Assembly (NCBI GenBank): GCA_046347945.1
Contig: JAXMFB010000013.1
Coordinates: 62,001 to 126,000 of the forward strand
Source: Zeimonas sp046347945
GTDB lineage: Bacteria > Pseudomonadota > Gammaproteobacteria > Burkholderiales > Burkholderiaceae_E
Reading direction: 5' to 3'
Length of the DNA: 64,000 nucleotides
The translations under genes and the position numbers were made by a program. Below, piece by piece: positions 57,648-64,000 of the stretch. The notes under the pieces are model-generated. The model saw nothing but the letters and a program-made list of their open reading frames with translations, did no database searches and was not told the DNA's origin. Positions within the stretch are counted from its first letter, which is position 1, and each line of letters opens with the position of its first letter.

Positions 57648-59510
57648 TCAGCCTCCCTTGTACATCGAATCGATGAGCTCGGCGTATTTCTTTTCGACGA
57701 ACTTGCGCTTGAGCTTCATCGTCGGTGTCAACTCCTCGTCTTCCGCCCCCAGTTGCGTTTCGAGCAGCCGGAAGGTCTTGACCTGCTCGACGCGGGCGAA
57801 CTTGCGGTTCACGCGGTCGATCTCGCCCTGGATCAGCGCGAGCACCTCCTTCGCGCGGGTCAGGCTCGCGTAGTTCGAGAACGGCACGTCGTGGTCCTGC
57901 GCGTACTTCTCGACGTTCTCCTGGTCGATCATCACCAGCGCGGTGAGATAGGGGCGCTTGTCGCCGATGATCACGGCGTCGGTGATGTACGGCGAGAACT
58001 TGAGCTCGTTCTCGATTTCGCTCGGCGTCACGTTCTTGCCGCCGGCCGTGATGATGATGTCCTTCATCCGGTCGGTGATGCGGAAGTAGCCGTCGCCGTC
58101 GACCGTGCCGACGTCGCCGGTGTGCAGCCAGCCGTCCGCGTCGATCGTCTCGGCGGTCTTCTCGGGCTGGTTCAGGTACCCGATGAAGACGTTCGGCCCC
58201 CGGATCAGCAGCTCGCCGGTGGCCGGATCGACCTTGACCTCGTTGTAGGCCGTCGCGGGGCCGATCGAGCCGGGCTTGATGCGATCCGCGGGCATCCCGG
58301 TCGAGGCGCCGCACGACTCGGTCTGGCCCCAGACCTCGAGCATCGGCACGCCGAGCGCCAGATACCATCGCACGAGGTCCGGCGAGATCGGCGCGGCGCC
58401 CGTGACGAGGTAGCGTGACCGGTGGATGCCGATCATCTTGCGCACGTTGTCCAGCGCGAGCACGCGCGCGATGCGGAACGCCACCTTCAGCGTGATCGGG
58501 ACGGGGCGCCCCTCGAGGACGCGCTCGGCCACGCGTTGCCCGACCCCGAGCGCCCAGCGGTAGGCCAGTTGCTGCAGGCGCGAGGCTTCGGCGATCGCGA
58601 TCGACACCGCCGAATAGAATTTCTCCCAGACCCGCGGCACGGCGACGAACACGGTCGGTGCGATCTCGCGCACGTTCTCCGGGACGGTATCGGGGTTCTC
58701 GACGAAGTTCAGCCTGGCGCCCGCATAGATGGCGAAGTACTCGCCGCCCAGGCGCTCTGCCACGTGGCACAGCGGCAGGAAGCACATCCGCTCGTCGTTC
58801 TCGGTCTGCGAGATGAGCAGGTTGAAGCCGCGGATCGTGTAGACGACGTTGCGGTGGCTGAGCATCGCCCCTTTCGGGCGGCCGGTGGTCCCGGAGGTGT
58901 AGATGAGGATCGCGAGGTCTTCCGGCCGGGGGGCCATGACGCGCGCATCGAACTCGCCGGGGTTGGCGGCGTCGTGGCGGGCGCCGAGTTCGCGCAGCGC
59001 CTGCAGGCTCGTGACCATCGGGTCGTGGAAGTGGTGCAGCCCGTCCATGTCGAAGACGACGATCCTGCGCAGCAACGGCAGGGCGCCTCGCACTTCGAGC
59101 ACCTTGTCGAGTTGCTCGTCGTCTTCGACGAAGACGACGACGGTGCGCGAGTCTTCGCACAGGTACTGGACCTGGGCCGGGGAGTCGGTGGGATAGATGC
59201 CGTTCGAGACGCCGGCCGCGCACAGCACGCCGAGGTCGGCGATGACCCACTCGACCACGGTGTTCGACAGGATCGAGGCGCGCTCGCCCGGCTCGAAGCC
59301 CAGCGCCGCGAGCCCCATCGCGACTTCCCGCACCGCGCGGCCGGTGTCGTTCCACGTCCAGCTGCGCCAGATGCCGAGGTCCTTCTCGCGCATGAACACC
59401 GCGTCGCCGCGCTTCGCGACCGCGTTGCCGAACAGCACGGGCAGCGTCTCGCCCGGCACGACGACGGTCGGGTTGGGGCGAATGCTGCTCAGGTCCCAGA
59501 GTACGCTCAT
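57648..59510 (-). CDS. AMP-dependent acyl-CoA synthetase (long-chain type)
   Basis: A 620-residue ANL-superfamily enzyme that activates a carboxylic acid to its CoA thioester through an acyl-AMP. The P-loop is ILIYTSGTTGRPKGAMLSHR (about 205-224). Later motifs are EVWGQTESCGASTGMP (about 397), DGWLHTGDVGTVDGDGYFRI (about 467) and DRMKDIIITAGGKNVTPSEI with the catalytic Lys further on in PTMKLKRKFVEKKY. It is sandwiched in an operon between livF and the binding protein, only four bases from livF, implying that what the ABC system imports is activated by this enzyme. Confidence 0.93.
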   Translation of the reverse strand: MSVLWDLSSIRPNPTVVVPGETLPVLFGNAVAKRGDAVFMREKDLGIWRSWTWNDTGRAVREVAMGLAALGFEPGERASILSNTVVEWVIADLGVLCAAGVSNGIYPTDSPAQVQYLCEDSRTVVVFVEDDEQLDKVLEVRGALPLLRRIVVFDMDGLHHFHDPMVTSLQALRELGARHDAANPGEFDARVMAPRPEDLAILIYTSGTTGRPKGAMLSHRNVVYTIRGFNLLISQTENDERMCFLPLCHVAERLGGEYFAIYAGARLNFVENPDTVPENVREIAPTVFVAVPRVWEKFYSAVSIAIAEASRLQQLAYRWALGVGQRVAERVLEGRPVPITLKVAFRIARVLALDNVRKMIGIHRSRYLVTGAAPISPDLVRWYLALGVPMLEVWGQTESCGASTGMPADRIKPGSIGPATAYNEVKVDPATGELLIRGPNVFIGYLNQPEKTAETIDADGWLHTGDVGTVDGDGYFRITDRMKDIIITAGGKNVTPSEIENELKFSPYITDAVIIGDKRPYLTALVMIDQENVEKYAQDHDVPFSNYASLTRAKEVLALIQGEIDRVNRKFARVEQVKTFRLLETQLGAEDEELTPTMKLKRKFVEKKYAELIDSMYKGG

Positions 59511-59514
59511 GCGC

Positions 59515-60288
59515 TCACCGCCAGGTCTTCCGCTTCTTCCAGCGCCGCTCGCCGCGCGCGCCGCTTTCCTTGATGCCGAGATAGAACTCGCGGATGTCTT
59601 CCTTCTCGCGCAGCGCCGCGCAACTGTCCTCCATGACGATGCGCCCGTTCTCGAGCACGTAGCCGTAGTCGGCGGCATTGAGCGCCATGTTGGCGTTCTG
59701 CTCGACCAGCAGCATCGTCGTCCCGCGCTCGCGGTTGATGCGCACGACGATCTCGAAGATCTCCCTGGTGAGCTTGGGTGAAAGTCCGAGGCTGGGTTCG
59801 TCGAGCAGGATCAGCCGCGGCGCGGCCATGATCGCGCGCGAAATCGCCAGCATCTGCTGCTGGCCGCCCGAGAGCAGCCCCGCGTCCTGCGACGCGCGCT
59901 CGCGCAGGATCGGAAAGTAGTCGAATACGGCCTCCAGGTCGCGTTCGACGCCGTCGCGGTCCTTGCGGGTGTAGGCGCCCATCATCAGGTTGTCGCGCAC
60001 CGACAGCAGCGGGAAGACCTCGCGCCCCTCGGGGACGTGGCACAGCCCGCGCTGGACGATCAGGGCGGGATCGCGGGCGGTGATGTTCTCGCCGTGGAAT
60101 TCGATCGAGCCCTTGCGCGGGTCGATGATCCCGGAGATGGTCTTCAGGATGGTGGTCTTGCCCGCGCCGTTGGAGCCCAGCACGGTGGCGATCTCGCCTT
60201 CGCGCACCTGCAGGCTCACGCCGCGGATCGCCTTGATGGGGCCGTAGGCGCTCTCGACGTTGAGCAGCTTGAGGATGACCTCGCTCAC
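59515..60288 (-). CDS. livF: Branched-chain amino acid-type ABC transporter ATPase LivF
   Basis: A 257-residue ATPase. Walker A is GSNGAGKTTI (about 36-45), the signature is LLSGGQQQMLAISRAI (about 138), and Walker B is LILLDEPSLGLSP. The switch His typical of ABC ATPases is replaced by Gln in LLVEQNANMAL, as is normal for LivF. The C-terminal tail is very basic (RWKKRKTWR). Start is GTG 60288, overlapping the livG stop (GTGA). Confidence 0.93.
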   Translation of the reverse strand: MSEVILKLLNVESAYGPIKAIRGVSLQVREGEIATVLGSNGAGKTTILKTISGIIDPRKGSIEFHGENITARDPALIVQRGLCHVPEGREVFPLLSVRDNLMMGAYTRKDRDGVERDLEAVFDYFPILRERASQDAGLLSGGQQQMLAISRAIMAAPRLILLDEPSLGLSPKLTREIFEIVVRINRERGTTMLLVEQNANMALNAADYGYVLENGRIVMEDSCAALREKEDIREFYLGIKESGARGERRWKKRKTWR

Positions 60289-61085
60289 GCCACGGGCCTC
60301 CGCAGCGAAGTCGCGTCGTCGGCGGTGCCGAGATACGCCTCGACGACGCCGGGGTGTCCCTGCACGTCGGCCGGCGTGCCCAGCGCGAGTACTTCGCCCT
60401 GGTTCATCGCCAGGACCCGGTCCGACACCTTCGACACGAGCGACATGTCGTGCTCGACCATCAGCACGGTGATGCCGAGGTCGTCGCGGATGTCCTGGAT
60501 CCAGAACGCCATGTCCCCGGTCTCCTCGACGTTCAGGCCGGACGACGGCTCGTCGAGCAGCAGCAGCTTCGGCTCGGTGGCCAGCGCGCGCGCAAGCTCG
60601 ACGACCTTGCGCACGCCGTACGGCAGGCCGGCCACCATCGTGTCGCGGTAGTGCTGCAGGTCGAGGAAGTCGATCACCTCCTCGACCTTGCGCCGGGTCT
60701 CGCGCTCGGCGGCGCGCACCGACGGCGCGAAGACGATCTCGCTCCAGAAGCCGCTGCGGCGGTGGATGTGCCGCCCGATCAGCAGGTTCTGCAGCACGGT
60801 GGCGTGCTCGAACAGCTCGATGTTCTGGAAGGTGCGCGCGATGCCCAGGCCGGCGATGCGGTGCGGCGCCACCGCGCGCAGCGGCTGGCCGTCGAAGTCG
60901 ATCGATCCGGAGGTGGCGACGTAGATGCGGCTGATCAGGTTGAAGACCGTCGTCTTGCCGGCGCCGTTCGGTCCGATCAGCGTGAACACCTCGCCGCGCC
61001 GAACGTCGAAGCTGACGTCGTTCACGGCCAGCACGCCGCCGAAGCGCACGGTCAGGTTGCGGGCGTCGAGCAGCACGTCGCTCAT
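60285..61085 (-). CDS. livG: Branched-chain amino acid-type ABC transporter ATPase LivG
   Basis: A 266-residue ATPase. Walker A is GPNGAGKTTVF (about 38-48). The LivG mark RIAGLGIARTFQNIELFEHA lies at about 78-97. The signature is degenerate (AGLPYGVRKVVELARAL in place of LSxGQ), as is usual in LivG. Walker B is LLLLDEPSSGLN and the switch His is in LMVEHDMSLVSK. It overlaps both livM (ATGA) and livF (GTGA), showing tight coupling. Confidence 0.93.
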   Translation of the reverse strand: MSDVLLDARNLTVRFGGVLAVNDVSFDVRRGEVFTLIGPNGAGKTTVFNLISRIYVATSGSIDFDGQPLRAVAPHRIAGLGIARTFQNIELFEHATVLQNLLIGRHIHRRSGFWSEIVFAPSVRAAERETRRKVEEVIDFLDLQHYRDTMVAGLPYGVRKVVELARALATEPKLLLLDEPSSGLNVEETGDMAFWIQDIRDDLGITVLMVEHDMSLVSKVSDRVLAMNQGEVLALGTPADVQGHPGVVEAYLGTADDATSLRRPVA

Positions 61086-62158
61086 CGGAGCCGATCCGAC
61101 TTCTGGAAGGCCTTCTGCCGCTTGAACAGGCCCCGGCGGTAGAACGGGAACAGCTGGAACCAGGTGCGGATCTTCAGCCAGCGCCCGTACAGGCCAAGCG
61201 GCTCGAACAGCACGAACGCGATCAGGACGGCGCCGTAGACTACGCCCTGCAGGCCCACCGCCTGGCCGATCGACGGGGGCAGCAGGTCCTTGGCGAGCGA
61301 GATCATCTGCGGCATCGTGATGAGGAACGCGGCGCCGAGGAACGCCCCGTGGATCGAGCCCAGGCCCCCGATCACCACCATCAGCAGCAGGTCGATCGAC
61401 TGGATGATCCCGAACTGGTCGGGCGACAGGAAGCGGATCTGGTGTGCGTAGAGCGCCCCGCCCACGCCGGCGAGCGCAGCCGAGATCATGAACGACATCG
61501 TCTTGTAGCGCGCCAGGTGGATGCCCATGCTCTGGGCCGAGATCTCGGAATCGCGGATCGCGACGAACGCCCGGCCGGTCGGCGAGCGCAGCAGGTTGAG
61601 CACGGCCAGCGTGCAGACGATCGCGCACACCAGGCAGACGAAGTAGAACGACGCGGCGGTGTCGGCCTTCCAGCCGAAGACGTCGATGCTCGGCACCGAC
61701 TTGCCGGCGTTGCCGCCGGTCACGCTCTCCCAGCGCGCGAGCACCTCCTCGACGATGAAGCCGAAGGCGAGGGTGGCGATGCCGAGGTAGATGCCCTTCA
61801 CGCGAAGCGCCGGCAGCCCGACGATCGCGCCCACCGCCGCGGACAATCCGGCCGCCGCGGCGATCGACAGCGGAAACGGCCAGCCCATCGACGCGAGCAC
61901 CGTCTGCGTGTAGGCGCCGACGCCGAGGAACGCCGCGTGGCCGATGGAGAACAGGCCGGTGAATCCGGCGAGCAGCATCAGCCCCAGCCCGACGATCCCG
62001 TAGATCAGGATGAACGTGACCTGCGCCAGCCAGTACTCGGGCAGGCCCCAGGGGGCGAGGAGCAGGGCGATCACGAGCGCCGAATACCAGAAGCGGTGCC
62101 CGCCGTGCCTGGCGAGGTCGATGTCCTGGTCGTAGCTGGTCTTGAAGATGAAGCGCAC
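61082..62158 (-). CDS. livM: Branched-chain amino acid-type ABC permease LivM
   Basis: A 358-residue inner-membrane permease with eight to ten helices. The N-terminus MRFIFKTSYDQDIDLARHGG is typical of betaproteobacterial LivM. It also shows YGIVGLGLMLLAGFTGLFSI followed by GHAAFLGVGAY (about 54-84) and the coupling loop RAFVAIRDSEISAQSMGIHL. Start is GTG 62158, four bases after the livH stop. A basic tail follows the last helix. Confidence 0.93.
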   Translation of the reverse strand: MRFIFKTSYDQDIDLARHGGHRFWYSALVIALLLAPWGLPEYWLAQVTFILIYGIVGLGLMLLAGFTGLFSIGHAAFLGVGAYTQTVLASMGWPFPLSIAAAAGLSAAVGAIVGLPALRVKGIYLGIATLAFGFIVEEVLARWESVTGGNAGKSVPSIDVFGWKADTAASFYFVCLVCAIVCTLAVLNLLRSPTGRAFVAIRDSEISAQSMGIHLARYKTMSFMISAALAGVGGALYAHQIRFLSPDQFGIIQSIDLLLMVVIGGLGSIHGAFLGAAFLITMPQMISLAKDLLPPSIGQAVGLQGVVYGAVLIAFVLFEPLGLYGRWLKIRTWFQLFPFYRRGLFKRQKAFQKSDRLR

Positions 62159-62162
62159 GGGG

Positions 62163-63038
62163 CTAGACCTTCTTGCGCAGGTTCTCGCCGAACAGTCCGT
62201 TCGGCTTGAACATCAGCATGACCAGCACGACCACGTAGGCCGCGACGTCCTTGAAGCCCTCGGGCAGGAAGAAGCCGGACATCGACTCGACCACGCCGAT
62301 GATCAGTCCGCCCACGATCGCGCCGGGCAGGCTGCCGAAGCCGCCGACCACGGCCGCCGGGAATGCCTTCAGGCCGATGAATCCCATGTTGGCGTGGATG
62401 AAGGTGATCGGCGCCAGCAGCAGTCCCGCGGCCGCGGCGACCGCCGCGGCGAGGCCCCAGACCAGCCCGTTCAGGCGCTTGACGGGGATGCCCATGTAGT
62501 AGGCGGCGAGCTGGTTCTGCGACGAGGCCTGCATCGCGATGCCGACCTTGCTGTGCCTGAACATCAGGTAGAGCAGGGCGCACAGCACGGCAGTCGCCGC
62601 GATGACGACGAGCTGTTCGACGGCGAACACGACGCCCGCGAACTCCAGCGTCTGGTTGCGATACGGCACCAGCAGCCGGTGCGTGTCGGTGCCCACGTTG
62701 GGGATCATCGTGATCGCGCCGCGCGCCACGTAGCCGATGCCGATCGTGAGCATCACGATCGAGAACGCGGGCTGCCCGAGGATCGGGCGGATCACGACGC
62801 GCTCGAGGAGGATTCCGAAGGCGCCCATCGCGGCGATCGTGGCGATGACCACGAGCCAGAAGGGAACCCCGGTGATCGACAGCAGTGCCAGGCCCAGGAA
62901 CGCGCCGAGCATCATCAGCTCGCCCTGTGCAAAGCTGACTGTCTCGGTGGCCTTATAGATCAGGACGAAGCCGAGGGCGATCAGCCCGTAGATGCAGCCT
63001 TGCGCGATGCCGCTCACCAGAACCTGCAGTACCTGCAA
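62163..63038 (-). CDS. livH: Branched-chain amino acid-type ABC permease LivH
   Basis: A 291-residue permease with about eight helices. It opens LQVLQVLVSGIAQGCIYGLI, then ALGFVLIYKATETVSFAQGE, which is the LivH signature, and ends VVVLVMLMFKPNGLFGENLR. The coupling loop is SSQNQLAAYYMGIPVKRLNG (about 188). No ATG or GTG fits; the start is TTG 63038, with GGAG nine bases upstream, and open frame further upstream lacks family residues. First gene of the liv operon, 122 bases after the thioesterase gene. Confidence 0.9.
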   Translation of the reverse strand: MQVLQVLVSGIAQGCIYGLIALGFVLIYKATETVSFAQGELMMLGAFLGLALLSITGVPFWLVVIATIAAMGAFGILLERVVIRPILGQPAFSIVMLTIGIGYVARGAITMIPNVGTDTHRLLVPYRNQTLEFAGVVFAVEQLVVIAATAVLCALLYLMFRHSKVGIAMQASSQNQLAAYYMGIPVKRLNGLVWGLAAAVAAAAGLLLAPITFIHANMGFIGLKAFPAAVVGGFGSLPGAIVGGLIIGVVESMSGFFLPEGFKDVAAYVVVLVMLMFKPNGLFGENLRKKV

Positions 63039-63160
63039 GGGCCTTGTCTCCTCGGGGGGCCGTCCTCCGCGCGACGCCGTCGCGACCGGGGAGCCTGTCT
63101 TTGTCGGCTCAGATGGTAGTACAGAACCGGAGCCCCGGGACGCACCGGGGAAACCCGCAA

Positions 63161-63658
63161 TCAGCTGATCACGTACGAGGCGGCGCCCGTGGCGATCAGC
63201 AGGCCCGTCTCGTTGGCCAGCGTCATCTGGGTGGAGCCGATCCGGCCGCCGAGCCGGGTGATCCGCGCCTTCGCGTGGAAACGCTCGCCGATTCCCTGGC
63301 GAAGGAAGTCGATGCGCAGGTCGATCGTTCCCATCTTCGTGAACCGGTGCATGACCTGTTCGGCGGGCTCGTCGCGGTGCTTGTCGGCGATCGCGCACAT
63401 CAGCGCGAAGCCGGCGGTGGCGTCGAGCACGGCCGAGGTCACGCCGCCGTGCAGGCGGCCATAGAGGAAGTGGCCCACCAGCTCGGGGCGCATGTCGAAG
63501 CGCACCCGCGGCTCGGCCGGATCGAACGACTCGATCGTGAACCCGAGGATGCGGTTGAACGCGATGCGGTCCTCGAAGACGTCGCGCAACGTGTCCTCGA
63601 AGCGGCGCTGGTCCTCGGGCGGCCGCGGCGGAAGTGGCGGGCTGGTCGTCGGCATCAT
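63161..63658 (-). CDS. PaaI/YiiD-type hotdog thioesterase
   Basis: A 165-residue hotdog-fold protein that should hydrolyse acyl-CoA thioesters. The core is NRILGFTIESFDPAEPRVRF, ELVGHFLYGRLHGGVTSAVL (about 60-79, with the catalytic HGG region) and IDLRIDFLRQGIGERFHAKA, ending RIGSTQMTLANETGLLIATG. The first 20 residues are Pro-rich. Its ATG overlaps the stop of the preceding hydratase gene by four bases (ATGA), so the two are translated together. Confidence 0.88.
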   Translation of the reverse strand: MMPTTSPPLPPRPPEDQRRFEDTLRDVFEDRIAFNRILGFTIESFDPAEPRVRFDMRPELVGHFLYGRLHGGVTSAVLDATAGFALMCAIADKHRDEPAEQVMHRFTKMGTIDLRIDFLRQGIGERFHAKARITRLGGRIGSTQMTLANETGLLIATGAASYVIS

Positions 63659-64000
63659 CGTCCCTTGAACACCGGGGCGCGCCGCTGCAGGAACGCGGCC
63701 ACCCCTTCGGCGAAGTCCTCGGTGCGCCCGGCCTGGGTCTGCAGCGTCGCCTCGAGCTCGAGTTGCGCCGGCAGGTCGCGCCCGAAGCTGTCGTTCAGCG
63801 CCTGCTTGATCAGCGCGCAGGCGCGGGTGGGCTGGGCCGCCAGCCGGGCGGCGAGCTGGCGAGCCTGCGGCATCAGCTGCTCGTCGTCGAGCACCTGCCA
63901 GACCAGGCCGAAGCGCTCGGCGGTCGACGCATCGATCCGCTCGGCCAGCAGGGCCATCGCCCGCGCGCGCACGTCGCCCGCGTAGCGCGGCAGGAACCAG
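63655..64000 (-). CDS. Enoyl-CoA hydratase/isomerase family protein, partial (N-terminus outside window)
   Basis: The last 114 codons of a PaaG-like crotonase protein; the oxyanion-hole and catalytic part lies beyond the right edge. What is visible is the C-terminal helical segment: WFLPRYAGDVRARAMALLAE, RIDASTAERFGLVWQVLDDE, PTRACALIKQALNDSFG and a closing FAEGVAAFLQRRAPVFKGR, the typical family ending. It is coupled to the thioesterase gene through ATGA. Together with the acyl-CoA synthetase this suggests a CoA-dependent catabolic cluster, possibly phenylacetate-like. Confidence 0.88.
   Translation of the reverse strand, partial: WFLPRYAGDVRARAMALLAERIDASTAERFGLVWQVLDDEQLMPQARQLAARLAAQPTRACALIKQALNDSFGRDLPAQLELEATLQTQAGRTEDFAEGVAAFLQRRAPVFKGR

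Overview
The window reads as chromosomal DNA of a high-GC (about 70 %) betaproteobacterium, most likely Burkholderiales. This rests on gene content and order: form IC (red-type) RuBisCO with CbbX, a DUF3460-scpA pair, rpsO-pnp, a PEP-CTERM exported protein, a CoxSLMDEG set, and several liv-type ABC systems beside acyl-CoA enzymes. No rRNA, tRNA, CRISPR array, prophage or insertion sequence was seen.

Layout. 1-3.9 kb: small metabolic genes (partial LysR regulator, FMN split-barrel proteins, macro-domain protein, enoyl-CoA hydratase, methyltransferase, YqhA). 4.0-10.0 kb: a Calvin-Benson operon, cbbL-cbbS-cbbX-fbp-prk, divergent from cbbR, with a 12-bp inverted repeat overlapping the cbbR start codon. 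10-23.5 kb: DinB-like protein, PEP-CTERM protein with a sigma-54 promoter, arfB, aminotransferase, PIN protein, yaaA, OmpA-like protein, murB, scpA, SulP transporter, metG, apbC. 23.7-28.7 kb: molybdenum neighbourhood (ModE/Mop-like regulator, ModA-like protein, siderophore-type ABC importer), with its first 2.4 kb broken by many frameshifts. 28.7-36.2 kb: aerobic CO-dehydrogenase-type operon coxS-L-M-D-E-G plus xdhC/coxI, whose large subunit has the form II motif. 36.4-42.8 kb: dcd, leuA with a Leu-rich leader ORF, a substrate-binding protein, rpsO and pnp. 42.8-47.5 kb: Nudix/metallo-beta-lactamase fusion, enoyl-CoA hydratase and a FadJ-like enzyme with a 37-residue alternating-His insertion. 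47.7-53.9 kb: signalling island with a DISM-PAS-GGDEF-EAL protein, a FeeM-like N-acyl amino acid synthase and a divergent hybrid histidine kinase, with visibly lower GC in its core. 53.9-64 kb: thiolase, acyl-CoA dehydrogenase, a liv-type ABC operon with an embedded acyl-CoA synthetase, a thioesterase and a partial enoyl-CoA hydratase.

Together the genes suggest a metabolically flexible organism: CO2 fixation, a possible CO or related molybdenum-hydroxylase oxidation with its own Mo-uptake genes, and import plus beta-oxidation of acyl or aromatic acids. Several otherwise well conserved genes carry apparent frameshifts (regulator, modA-like, mol SBP, xdhC, coxD, end of coxM, Nudix-MBL, FadJ). 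This is either sequence error in a draft or metagenomic assembly or real decay; it cannot be settled from the sequence alone.
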